Assembly: GCA_012274445.1 (NCBI GenBank)
Contig: JAAROD010000029.1
Location: forward strand, 1,612,001 to 1,676,000
DNA length: 64,000 nucleotides
Source: Sclerotiophoma versabilis
Lineage: Eukaryota > Ascomycota > Dothideomycetes > Pleosporales > Didymellaceae
Reading direction: 5' to 3'
Part shown: positions 10,329 through 21,800 of the stretch, one piece after another
Position numbering within the stretch: position 1 is the first letter of the stretch
How the letters are laid out: each line of letters opens with the position of its first letter
Translations under genes and position numbers: made by a program
The notes under the pieces: generated by a model
Told to the model about the DNA's origin: nothing
What the model saw: the letters and a program-made list of their open reading frames with translations, nothing else
Database searches by the model: none

Positions 10329-11707
10329 TTATGTGGAGAGGCCGTTGCGGCCTAGGAAGTCCTGGATGACCTGGTAGCCGGCGGTAGCGTTGTAGTGAAA
10401 GTTGAGGCCATGGCCGGTGTTTGGCTGAACATAGGCCTCGAACGTAGACGCAGCAGGGAAGGCAGTCGCGACACCAGCTGGGATGTTGGCAGCGGTGATG
10501 TTCTGGGCCATGCCGTAGCAATTACCGCCGCAGAAGGGAACATCGTGTTGCCCAGTAATGACAAAGACAGGGCCGGTAAATGAGGACATCATAGGGGCAT
10601 TGCCGATGGTCAAAATCTCACCAGCTGTGACGGGCTGCTTCGTCTTCTCACCCTCAACAGCAAAGCCAACATCAAACATGCCAGGGAAGAGAAAGGCGTA
10701 CTGAAGTGCGGTGAGATCCGAATGCGAGAAGTATCCAGAGGGGTAGTTGTACTGAAAACTGGTATGGTTGTAGCCGTTGATCAGCTCGCTGACCTCAGTG
10801 GAGCCTATGTAGTTCCAGACCTCATCTGTATCAACACCAACACCGATCTTATTTAGGATAGCAGTAAGACCAGGAACGATGTCGCCCTGGACGCCGTACT
10901 GTTGGGCAAGCGTCTGGATACCAGTGGCAGAGGCATTGCCAAAGCGGAAGGGCTGGTTCAAGCGAGCGCTGTGAAGGTTCCAGCCAGCGATGATGTAGGG
11001 AAGGAACTCAGCAGCATTGGAGTAGCCGGTGAGGACAACGCCATCAGTGTTGTTGGGATACAGTGCGGAGAGCCAGTAAGACTGGACAGAGCCGAAGGAG
11101 TGGCCGACGTGGACTACCTTCTTGTAGGTGCAGCTGATCTCGGAAATTGAGCCAGCACGGAGCTTCTTGGTGACCTCGTTGAGGGCCTCGACCTCAGCCT
11201 GCGCCTGAATCTCGTTCAAGGGATCACCGTGGGTAGAGTTGCCAATTCCGAAGCGGTCGATAGCGAGTGTGCTGTAACCGGCGGCGGTGGCTACGTTAAC
11301 GTAAGAGTAGTTGTAGTTGTCGTAAGGCAAGTCCCAGTAGCTAGACGTGTTAGTCAAGCTGGAATATTTTGTTGTGGTTGCACGTACGTTTTATCAAAGG
11401 CAATACCATGAGAGAGCACCTGAACAATGCCGTTGCTGCCGCCATCAGGAGTGCAGTACTGTGCAGAGATCTTGATGCTCTGCTGGAGAGTCTGAAAGCC
11501 GGTGAACAGATCAGCGGTATAATTGTATTGGAACTCGTTGAAGCGGGTCGTAAATGCGCTGACATCAAGGTTGCCTTCGAGGGGGACTTCCACGAAAACA
11601 CCTTGGCGTGAGAAGATGTCGACAGGGATGCTGAGTGTGTGGCATTGCTTTGCGGCAGTGTAGCCAGCGAACAAGGAGGCAGTAAGGGCCTTCAGTACGG
11701 GCGCCAT
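10329..11707 (-). CDS. Secreted alpha/beta hydrolase
   Basis: Two exons, 11707-11388 and 11340-10329, with a 47-base intron (GTACGT donor, TTGACTAAC branch), give 443 residues. A signal peptide is visible (MAPVLKALTASLFAGYTAAKQ). The alpha/beta-hydrolase core shows an oxyanion region (VLSHGIAFDKTYWDLP), the nucleophile elbow GHSFGS with Ser at about residue 188, a probable catalytic Asp in ITGQHD (about 373) and the catalytic His in NTGHGLNF (about 417). Several N-x-S/T sites and paired cysteines (GGNC) suit an extracellular protein. Related fungal enzymes are annotated as esterases or lipase-like hydrolases; the substrate cannot be told. It is on the same strand as the secreted isochorismatase-like gene, separated by about 1.2 kb, so co-regulation is possible but unproven. 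Confidence 0.85.
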
Positions 11708-13732
11708 TGTGTGTACCGGATGAATCAGAGCCGAGCAGTGGACGAAAGAGACTTTTGATAACGAGGTCTTCAAATGGTGCTGTCGTCAGCGGCATGTCAT
11801 CATATATAGTAGCCAAATACTCATGGTGAAGACAGCTGCAGCTAGTTCCAATCTCGCAGCAGCTTGGGCCCGAAGGCGACTAGTCCGCACGGTCAAGGCA
11901 TGTTCACCGCGAGTCCGCTACTTCTGAGGCTGGTGAAAGCACCATTTGAATTCCGGACCCAATTGCAAATTATTGCGGCTCGGCGCGTAATATCACTCAC
12001 TCGTACAAATACAGTAGCTCTCTCGTCCGAACGGATGCTGTGCAACCAATTGATGGCAAATACCGAGCAGTGCCCCAAGGTTATCTTGCTTATCTCCGGC
12101 CTGAAGACAGCATCTCAAATCAGCTGCTGTAGATTACTGGATTTTTTTGCCAAATGGGTAGACTAAGGCCCACGACGTCCTCGAACCTTTAGGGTCGGGG
12201 AAGCTGGAGAAATGGCATCATCGTCCACTTTCGGATAGCTCTGGGAGCTATGGTGATGCAGCTAGTTCCAATATTTGTGTATTTAGCTCACGTTAGCAAT
12301 ACCTCCGGCATGGATAGTGACCAGACTGCTACCAGGAGAATCGTGATGTGGTGCTTTGGCGTACAGCGAAACAAGGTAGCTCGAATGGATATGATGAGAA
12401 GTGCGTTGGTCAAGGCTTGGTCGTGTTCATCGTCATAGCAGGAGCCTGTAGGAGGACGATGGCTGCTGCGTCATGCTCGTCCTGCTCTTCATTGGCGCCC
12501 GGGCCCACCTTGCAGAAGCAGTTATCGCGATGTTGCCTCTGAGGAGCATCGAGAGTGGAGTGGCGTTGCTGTTGCTGCAGGGCGCACAGCTTTGCTGCAT
12601 GGCGGGATTTCATTCCCTGTCGAAGACAACGCTGCGCTGCTACTGGGTACGGCAGCTGCCAGCTGGACTTTGACACTTGTGAGGGCACAACAAAGCGCGC
12701 ACACTTTCAGGATTAAGGGTCCTTTCCACAGATCTTTGTTCATGGTGATGTGAACTGTGGGGTAATCATGATATCTCCCCACCCGCCATTTGGAAATCGT
12801 CGAGGCCCTTTCGGAAGCTGTGAGTGCCGCGCACGTCCAAATCTGTTCAGTGGTGGCAACTACTTCCTCGACCCGTCAAAACCGAAAGCCCGGCAGCATT
12901 CGATCTTCCGCAACGATGTGCGCTAGGGGGTCGCGAAGCTGACAAAGTAGTTGCAGAGACGACAGGGCTGAAAGGAACCCGAGGGAAAGAGAGGTGAACG
13001 ATCTCGGGAGACTCGAAAGCCGACCCACACCCCTCTGCACGTTGCTGATTGGCCTTGAAACAACATCCATCTTCTTTGCGTTCCACCGCGCAGTGCAACC
13101 TGAATAGCGACCTTATATTAGGTCTGCTGTGCGGCTTTTCAATTCGCACGAGCTGCTGCTTCTTTCGCATTCGATAGTGTGAGGTGGAAGCCGCCGTTCT
13201 TGCTGACATGCGCCAACCACAATTGAATCACGAAACTCAGGCACTGGCTCTTGCGGCTGCGCTCTCATCGAATCCTCCAGATCACACGCTGTTCCCTTCA
13301 ATCGGCCAGGATGTGCGTGTTGCCGTTCCACACGTGCCACAGAGGTAGCACCAACACACGTTCGATCTCGTCTAACACTTGTACGCGTGGTTGACTCTCG
13401 TTTGTACCACCGTACCGAGACCCTTCAGCATAACCTCTTCCAACATGATGAGTGCACACAACCGGTTTGCAGTAGTGCCAAGAACACAGAGCCCGTCCAC
13501 GCTTAGACTGCAAGTTCAACTGGGATCCATTCCGATTCCCTTCTGAATGTGCAGGCCTGTGTAATATGATATCTGTTGGAGTCAGCTTCACGATGGCGAG
13601 CGTCATGGCGCAATCACAGTGGGCACCGTCCTAGATCATTTTGCCGAAAAGCAGATCTCGTCTGAGTACATGAGAGCGATGAAACGCTACTGCAACCGTG
13701 ACTGTACACACAATTAATTTCATTGAGCACTT
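11708..13732. other. Two-kilobase region without a recognisable gene
   Basis: Many frames of 60-120 codons overlap on both strands, but none has recognisable motifs, a consistent codon pattern or credible splice joins. GCTGCAGCTAGTTCCAAT-like text occurs twice (near 11830 and 12257), a short direct repeat. Otherwise I see nothing definable. Confidence 0.45.
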
Positions 13733-15277
13733 TTAGCTGCTCTTCTTCTTCTTTAACATGTAGTCACCACCTCGCACCGCCTTGTAGATCCCATAAAAGC
13801 CACTTAGCAAGGCATTGCTCCTGATCAGCCTCTTCAGTAACCCCTTGACGCCGTTTCCATATTCTTCCTTCTTTTGACCCCGATCTCTGACCTTCTCCCA
13901 GATCGATGGCAGTCCAATCGCTCCAAACTGTCTCCTCAACGTCTCGTACTTCTCCTTGTCGTAGAGCTTCCACCACTCATCTTCCGTGTAGAAGACTCTC
14001 GAGTATAACCACTTCAATCCACCGAGCTCACTGGTTTTCTTCTCCAACTCGCGGTTTGCGCGGACGTACTCAGCTTCAGAAGATGGGTACGGGCCCCAGA
14101 CACCGACATTGATGTACTCGCCTTCAAACGCCTGTCCAGCTTGCTCTCGCCCGCCTACAGGCCCCTCGAACTTTCTCGGGTGGCCCATTGATACTCGGCC
14201 GTCTTTTCGTAATGGACATAGCCACAATGGATAGATGCCAAACTTTTCATCCACATAATTTACGAACGCGTCTGCATTTCCGACTGGGAATGCAATGTCC
14301 TGAATTATGTAACGATCTGTGTAGCCCGATGCGTGCAGCGCATGGTACATTATCCTGGTGTGCATGAAGTAGTCCAGAAGCACGCGGAAGATATACCAAA
14401 AGGGCACGAAGAAGTGATGGTATGCGTACATGCCCATCCAGAATGCACCGCGATCGTACCGGAAGAGGTAGTCTTCGATCGGCACAAGCTCCACTGTAGG
14501 CTTTTCCGAAGATACCAAGCTGCAAGCGTGGATCCAGAACCACTCATCCCAAGGTCGTGAGAAACGGCGGACTGGTATGCGTGGAGACGACGGTTCAGAT
14601 GTAAGTCGACCAGAGACAACAACCCCAGAGATTTTCGAGAATAATACCCCATCCACATAATCGTTTTCTTCTTTCCTAGTCTCTTTTTGCAATAGGTCCA
14701 TCGCCTCTGTACTCGACGTGGTCGGATAGTAGGTAACCTCTACCCAGCTCTTCAGCGGCACAAGCATGACTTCCACTAGGGTCAAGACGCCCAGAGTCCC
14801 GAAGCTGCCTCTCAAGCCCTCGAAAAGCTCAGCATTCTCTGTTGCCGAGCAACTCACAAGCGTCCCATCGGCAAGCACGACCTCCGCCCTAACAACCGTC
14901 CGATCGAAAAACCCGTACTTGAAGCTGCTACTCTCGCCCGCAGTCCCAACAAATCCTCCTCCAACAGTAATGCCGGGGAACTCCATCACTACTGGCGGCA
15001 GAAAGCCCTCAACCGTGGTTGCAGCGACAAGGGCATCCATAGGCACATTTGGCTCCACGAGTACGGTTTGGGTGGACGTGTTGATGGAGAGGATATTGCT
15101 GAAGGACGAGACATCGATGATGGTAGAGGGGTCGAAGGAGGCATGGCGAGTGCTGTTTGTACTGCCGTGGTAGATGCGGAATGGTGTTGAAGTGCTATGG
15201 AAACTGGCTATGCGGGACTGCAGGGTCGAGACGCGTTGGTCGTGAGCTGCGCGTCCGGCTGTGAAACTAGCGCGCAT
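13733..15277 (-). CDS. FAD-binding oxidoreductase, delta24-sterol reductase (DHCR24/DIMINUTO) type
   Basis: An intronless 514-codon frame with ATG at 15277. An FAD-binding PCMH domain spans about residues 33-200: FRIYHGST, the VEPNVPMD segment, then ITVGGGFVGTAGESSSFKYG, which contacts the flavin. The C-terminal half carries the family landmarks EDYLFRYDRGAFWMG, QDIAFPVGNADAFV and FYTEDEWWKLYDKEKY. This matches the sterol C24-reductase/DIMINUTO family, which uses FAD and NADPH to reduce side-chain double bonds. Unlike animal DHCR24 it has no obvious N-terminal membrane anchor. Ergosterol synthesis does not need C24(25) reduction of this type, so the true substrate may be another isoprenoid. 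A divergently transcribed paralogue starts 718 bases away; the two share many identical short motifs. Confidence 0.85.
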   Translation of the reverse strand: MRASFTAGRAAHDQRVSTLQSRIASFHSTSTPFRIYHGSTNSTRHASFDPSTIIDVSSFSNILSINTSTQTVLVEPNVPMDALVAATTVEGFLPPVVMEFPGITVGGGFVGTAGESSSFKYGFFDRTVVRAEVVLADGTLVSCSATENAELFEGLRGSFGTLGVLTLVEVMLVPLKSWVEVTYYPTTSSTEAMDLLQKETRKEENDYVDGVLFSKISGVVVSGRLTSEPSSPRIPVRRFSRPWDEWFWIHACSLVSSEKPTVELVPIEDYLFRYDRGAFWMGMYAYHHFFVPFWYIFRVLLDYFMHTRIMYHALHASGYTDRYIIQDIAFPVGNADAFVNYVDEKFGIYPLWLCPLRKDGRVSMGHPRKFEGPVGGREQAGQAFEGEYINVGVWGPYPSSEAEYVRANRELEKKTSELGGLKWLYSRVFYTEDEWWKLYDKEKYETLRRQFGAIGLPSIWEKVRDRGQKKEEYGNGVKGLLKRLIRSNALLSGFYGIYKAVRGGDYMLKKKKSS

Positions 15278-15995
15278 CCTGAGTATGCCTCTCCGTAGAA
15301 ATGTGAATTTTGCTGATCGTTGTCGAATTGACCTGGAATTCGCACTTTTTGGTGGCTTGCCAGGTGGCTGGTGTTGGTGGCTTGTCCGCGCTAAGGGGTC
15401 GTACTTGCTATGAGATGAACGCGTGGGGAGCAGGTGTGCGCGTGGTTGCTGCGAACTTCTCGGGCTGTTCTCTCAGCCTGACGTCTCCTTGAACAGTCTG
15501 CGTACAAACTTCAGCACCTTCTCACTCTCAACGCGCGAAAATGGAGATGGAGGTCGCGAAGCCTCGTCGGCATGCGTCACCGACTCTAGTGGGGCCTACT
15601 GCTCCGGATCTCCCGGCAGGGGCAGCAGGTCGCTCGAAGCAAGCCAACGCGTCGAAACGGTCCAACAAGACCGAGAGGGAAACCTGGCGCTTAGAAGCGA
15701 GGAAGGGAGAAGATGATTGTGGTGTTGCACAAGTCGCAGAAGCAATGTTTCGCCGCATCAAAAGCAATACGCTCAAATACGCACCAACACGCAGCCGAAC
15801 TTCCGCAGTCAGACGGAAGGAGGGCTCAATAGCTCGTAGTGTGGAGTAGGCTCAGCCCTGCGTGCGCTTATTCAAGACGTTAACGACTCCAAATCATTCA
15901 ACGTGCATTCATCGTCCCCCTTCCCATCTCTCACATCCTCAATATCCTCATCTACCACCTCTCATCACTATCACAAGAAAATACACAAACAAGAC
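15278..15995. promoter_or_regulatory. Shared upstream region of two divergent FAD oxidoreductase genes
   Basis: The start codons of the two paralogous genes face away from each other across 718 bases, so this interval should contain both promoters. The stretch just before the plus-strand gene is rich in CT and CA, as in fungal core promoters. A 102-codon ATG frame (15541-15849, plus) lies inside, rich in basic residues and without a domain; I do not count it as a gene. Confidence 0.45.
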
Positions 15996-17630
15996 ATGGA
16001 AGAGCATAAGGCAACAGTCGCGATGCTGGCGTCGCAAGTAAAGCAATTCAGTGCTTCGAAAACACCGTTCAGGATATATCACGGCTCTACGTTGTCGACA
16101 CGACATTCGCCTCGCCAACGTAACCAGATTATCGATGTTAGCTCACTCAACCACGTTTTAAAGTTCAACAAATCAGAAAAGACGGTCCTTGTTGAACCCA
16201 ATGTCCCCATGGACCAGCTTGTAGATGCCACGCTTGCACAGGGACTATTGCCGAAGGTTGTCATGGAGCTGCCGAATATCACAGTAGGCGGTGGGTAAGT
16301 CAATCCAGGCTCATGTGTACCTCACCAGAAAGAGTATTACATTTGCTTTCATAGGACCAGCCAGCAGCAGAGAACATTGCTAATACAACATGTATCACAC
16401 AGCTTCGCAGGGACAAGTGGAGAGAGCAGCTCGTTCAAATACGGACTCTTTGACCGCACTATCAAAGGAGTTGAAATCATATTGGGAAATGGTGACATTG
16501 TCTGGGCAACTGCTGAAGATCATCGAGATCTCTTCTTTACCGCAGCTGGGAGTTGTGGTAGTCTTGGAGTTATCACGCTACTCGAGATGGAGCTCATCGA
16601 CGCGAAAAGTCACGTTGAGCTGGAATACATCCCAGTCAGCAGCACCGAAGCCGCTGTGAGACAGCTCAAACACTACCAACATCAACCGGACGTGGCGTAC
16701 ATGGACGGCATCCTCTACTCCCCGACTAGTGGCGTAATTATGATCGGTCGCCTTACCGAGCAAACCACCTCAAGCCGGATCCAACGCTTCGACCAAGCAT
16801 CGGATCCCTGGTTCTATATGCACGCAGAATCCATCCTGAAGTCTCTTGCCCAGACATCACAAGCATTCTCCAGGCCGAGTACCTACAAAGAGTATGTTCC
16901 TATCAAGACTTACCTCTTCCGCTACGACCGTGGCGTCTTCTGGTCTGGCCTCCGCGCTTTCAAATACTTCATGACGCCGTTTAACGCCTTGACTCGGTAC
17001 CTACTCGACCCATTCATGTACAGCCGCACCATGGTGCACGCGCTCCACCGATCTGGCATAGCTGCACAGACCATCATCCAGGACTTCGCTGTGCCGTACG
17101 CCTCCGCCTCAGAGTTCATTGAGTGGACCGATGAGAGAACCGGGATTTGGCCGCTTTGGCTCTGCCCTGTCAAATCTGCTCCGCTGCAGGAACGGTCTTT
17201 CTCGCAAGGGAACAACATCAAAGACGACATCCTCCTCGATGTGGGGATCTGGGATATGGGACCCAAAGACTCACACGAATTCATCAAACTCAACCGCGAC
17301 TTTGAGCAGAAGGTTACGGATCTGGGAGGTATGAAATGCCTGTATGCGCATGCGTACTATACCGAGCAAGAGTTTTGGAGTATGTATGACAAGGAGAAGT
17401 ACATGAAGTTGCGCCAGAAGTATCATGCTGAGAGTCTGCCTAGTGTGTACGATAAGGTCAAAGTCGACCTTCAAGGTATTGCGGGTGAAACGAAGACGCA
17501 GAGACGAGAGAACTGGAGCGAATGGGCGTACAGGCAGTTCTGGAACACTTGGCCACTGGGAGGGTTATATGGAGTTGCGAGTGCGACGAAGGGGTTTCTA
17601 GTGAAGAGCGACTTTCTGTTGAAGAAGTAG
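15996..17630 (+). CDS. FAD-binding oxidoreductase, delta24-sterol reductase type (paralogue of the minus-strand gene)
   Basis: Two exons, 15996-16294 and 16403-17630, give 508 residues. The intron (108 bases, GTAAGT to CACAG) lies exactly inside the glycine-rich flavin motif and the spliced text reads TVGGGFAGTSGESSSFKYG. The start is ATG at 15996; the open frame upstream lacks another ATG. Landmarks parallel the neighbour: FRIYHGST, VEPNVPMD, TYLFRYDRGVFW, IQDFAVPYASASEF and YYTEQEFWSMYDKEKY. The role is presumably FAD- and NADPH-dependent reduction of a sterol or isoprenoid double bond. The intron is twice the usual length here, and its minus-strand partner has none at this position, so intron gain or loss occurred after duplication. 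Both copies keep all visible family motifs, so neither looks degenerate. Confidence 0.85.
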
Positions 17631-18889
17631 GTAATAAATGTTTTCGAAGGTTCCTACAAGCTAATTTTGCCTGGCATCATGTAGCGTGTTGAAAGGTTGA
17701 TGTTTGAGCACAGGTTCCATGCTTGGAATCCTAACGTTGACTTCACCTTCGACTTCTCGCAGCACCATAAACACGGCATGAACATGCAATGAAGATCCTG
17801 GTCGACGAGATTATCGAATTTAAAAGCAGCGACGCAAATGATATGGGCTCGCGAACGCCATCAGAGGGTTTCTGCCAAGGAGGAGGAAGAAGAAGAAGTG
17901 TTTTGCATGTGCTAGATCCACGACGTTGCAGGTTTTGAGTCAAGGTTCTCTGCTGGTCCCATTGACTTGCTTCATGGTAAAAGTTGTGTGTGAAGATTAT
18001 ACAATCCGTTGTCTGCAGAGCCCATGGACCTTCTCTAGCTGTATACGACATTTGAACATGACCATCTCGCTGGTGAGGACCCATGGACGTGTTACGAGGC
18101 ATAGGAATGAGATTTCTTAAACACGAACTGGATCTGTGCCGTCGCGAAATGAGAGATCGTCACTTCAGCGAGATCATCTCCGCTGCCGCAGGATGCCCCT
18201 TGCAGAGCCTGGACATGTGCCAGGATCGAGACTGCTCGTTTCTGATTGGCCGAAGCTCAAAGCTGTCAAACGGTGTCCAGATGTTTCTGCAACGCGTTAT
18301 GATGACGTCGCACGCATCAACAAGGCCGCAGCTCTCGCTGCAAAGCCAATGCACACGGGCAAAGCATCCTCATTGACCTCATTGAGGCTATTCGTATTAT
18401 TATCAGGATTTGTCGAGCGTCCAGACGCAAAAAACGCGTGAGTGCAAGACGCGTCTCGACCCCTGCTCGAGGCAGCAAACATCCTGGTTCTTGGTGCAGA
18501 TTGACGTAGCGAAAACCTCTCCAGGCCCAGCCACCGTAATTCACCAGCAGCCCGCGCCCAGCGATTACGCTCTGATTTCACCAGGCAATCCCTCTCTACT
18601 CCTTCCACCATTCCCATACAAAACCTTCTCGGCCAGCTGCCCTGCGATCGTTCCTGCCGCACAACCGGTCCCACTCCACCTCAGCACCCACGCTCCATCA
18701 CGAAAAGCTTGGGCCAGGACGCCGGCAGACACGGGGCGCTTGACGATCAACGTGCAACGGTAACATCTTTTTGTTTCTTGGACAGGTACGCACGCCCGAC
18801 GCGTTGGCACCACTGCTGGACCACTGCTGGAGCTTTCGGAGGAGCTGGAGCTGACCGTACCCAAGACGACACGACAGAATATCGCTGCC
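17631..18889. other. Intergenic region with no recognised gene
   Basis: Overlapping frames of up to 125 codons occur on both strands near 18100-18700, none with motifs. The right 300 bases are C-rich and CT-rich and probably form the promoter and leader of the long coiled-coil gene. Confidence 0.45.
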
Positions 18890-21800
18890 ATGGCTCGCCT
18901 CAGCGGCCTTCCCAGCGAGCATCACCACGAAGGGCCTGGTGACGCGCCGCGACGCAGGCGGGGTCGCCCGTCGAAGAGCACGCAGAGCACCCAGGAGGAG
19001 ACGACAACAGTCACAACAGGCAAGCGCGCTGCCTCGCCGCTCGCGTCACAATCACAGTCAAAGCGCACAAAGCGCGTGCAGACCATTGTCGAGGAGGAGG
19101 AGGAGGAGGAAGACGACGACGATGGCTCCTTGCAGCTTGAAGCAGAGTTCAGACAATCAGTCACACGTACCCAGTATGCTCCCATTGAGGCTGTTCCCAC
19201 TCAAGTCCAGTCATCGCCTATTGTGCGTCGCACACGCCGCTTCTCAGAGCCCGTCGTGACTGCTCAAGATGAGGAAGACGACGACATCCTCGCTGGCCCC
19301 TCGACACAGCCTGTCCCAGGCCTGACACCTCATCTCGACCGCATCGGTGCCGCCCGCGGCAAGTTCGCCACCCGTCGTCGTGAGCGCATGTCGATGCCTG
19401 CCCAGCTACACGTCGAGCGCGTGGATGATGCCGACCCCAACGGCCACCGCTTCCAGTACGCGCCTCTCACTGCCGTGCTCGATGGCCGCACTCGCCGCCG
19501 CCTTCGACGCAGCCACCTTAGCCAGGAAGTGAACGAGATCGAGGATGATAGGAAGCGAGGCAAGAAGCAGCTACTGGAATTGCGCCGTGAGCTAAAGAAG
19601 AGGGACGACAGGATCCAGGATCTCGAGTTCCGCCTGGAGGCCAGTCGTCTGGGTAATATCCAGATGAGCGACGCCGACCACGATGACCTCTCACAACAGC
19701 TTGAGGATGCACGCAGGGAGCTGGACGAACTACGCAACAGCGCGCAATACATTGGCGACAGCAGTGACCGCGACCTCAGCCGAGAGCTCGATGGTTCTGC
19801 TGAACCCTTCGACCACGACGACGAAGATGACGACTTCATGCTCGTCGAGCCCAGCGAGCTCCACGTTTCACAAGACCTCGAGATGGAGTACACACCCAAC
19901 GGCCCCTACGCATCGCGTGTGCTAGAGCTGTCACAAGAAGTCACTCTTGAGCAGCTGCCTTCAATCAGTCAGTTGCGCGTCGACACGCTGGAGGATGATG
20001 ACGATGTAGACGCGCCCAAGACTATCTCTGATCAGGCTATCGAGCGATACGAGCGCGAGATTCAGAGGTTGATGCAGGAGATGGCTGAGTCTGTCGGCGC
20101 ACTTCGTGTCATTTCCATTGAGATTCAAAACCTTGGATTCTTGGAGAGGGGTGCTGGCGCTGATGAAGTTCTGATTGCTCTGCGCTGCGGCCTTGCTGAC
20201 CTCCGCGCCGCTGTCGAGAAGTTCTTTCCAAACGAGACTCGAGGCATCACCAACGAGCAACTTCTTCGCAAGATCCCCAAACTCTTCAGTGGCGTCTTCT
20301 ATGAGCTGAAGGAGAAGACCGACATCGTCGAAGGTGCACGACAGACTGAGCTGCTCCTGCGCCGCCAGTATGAGGGTGTCTTGGACCTACTTGGCGAGGC
20401 CGAGGAGCGGAAGATAGAGCTTGACAAGAAGGTCTACACACTTGACAAGGGCAATGAGGAGAAGCAGCGCACAATCGTCGATCTTGAGGAGCGTGTACAA
20501 ACCTTGACAGATCTGACGGAAGACCAGGAGGCAGAGCTGAGACAAAAGGACCTCCAGAATGATACCCTGGTGGAGCAGGTAGAAGAAAAGGATACCGACC
20601 TCGAGCGCCTCCGCGAAGCCCTCGAAACGTACCGCACGGATCTCGACCACCTTACGAAGACCACCGCCGAAGTCGAAGCCGAATATCAGGAGCGCATTGC
20701 GCGCATGGAAGGGGAGCATGCGGACATTGTCGCCGATCTTCAGGCTCAGCTCGGTGTTGAGCACGAGGGTCGTGAGGCTGCCGAGGATGAAGCGGCCCAG
20801 AAGACCGACTTCATCGAAGAGCTACAGGGTCGTGTTGACCAGATGGAGGCCGACTTCGGTTCCATTGATGCTACTCTGGCAGACCTTCGCGAGAAGCTTG
20901 CTTCTGAAACCGCAGCTCGTGCCACCGCCGAGACTGAGCGTGACGAGCAAGTCGAACAGGTCTACAAGCACACCAACACTATTGAGAATCTCACCGAGAC
21001 AATCAATGACCTTACCGAGCAGCTGGAAGCGGCTAGGGCCAACATTGTTGCCGAACGCGACCAGCGCGAAACTACTGAAGGTGCTCTTGACGAAGCTAAC
21101 GAAAAGATCGAAGAGCTTAACGACAAGGTGCACCAGCTCGGTATCCAGACCAACGAGCTCCGCTCCAAGCTCTTCCAGGTCCAGCAGGAGAAGGAGCAAG
21201 AGATTGCCGACATCACAGCTGCAAACCAGGAGCGTGAGGACGAGCTTACCGAGCAGCTTGCTACCGAGCAGGAGTTGCGTGAAGGTGCCGAGCAGGCTAT
21301 CGTTGACCTCGAGAAGCAGCTCGCTGCCCTACGAGAAACCCTAGCCGCATCTGAAGCTGATCTCTCCAAGATGACCGAAGCTCGTGACCAGCTCGAGCAG
21401 GACCGCGAGATCCAGGTTAACAACCTCAACAACGAGCTTACGGAATCAGAAGCCAAGCGAGCCGCGCTCGAGAGCTCGACTAGCTCAGAAATCACTTCTC
21501 TCCAGGCGCAAATCACAGATCTTACCAACGAGAACGCTCGCAAGCATGCAGAGATCCAACGTCTGGCTGAGCGTCTTATTGAGGCCGAGCAAGCCTACGA
21601 AGAGGAGAGGGCCACACTCAACACCAGCATTGAGATTCTTGAGCGTGACCTCGCTGAAGCGCAAGCGGATAATGAGGCGTATCGTAGGGAGAACGAATCA
21701 TTGTCTGATCGTGTCGGCCGCGAAGCAATCGAGCTACTCAGCATCACCAACTCGCACGCGGACGAGGCAGGTGCTCTCAAGAATGTGATCGCGACCCAAC

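Noticed and set aside
12410..12688. Gln/His-rich frames in the 11.7-13.7 kb gap
   Set aside because: Several overlapping frames of equal quality on both strands and no motifs.
15541..15849. 102-codon ATG frame between the FAD oxidoreductase genes
   Set aside because: Basic, low-complexity text without domain, in what should be a shared promoter.
20962..21543. Ser/Arg-rich minus-strand frame opposite the coiled-coil gene
   Set aside because: Composition is the complement of Glu/Leu-rich coiled-coil codons; no start context or domain.
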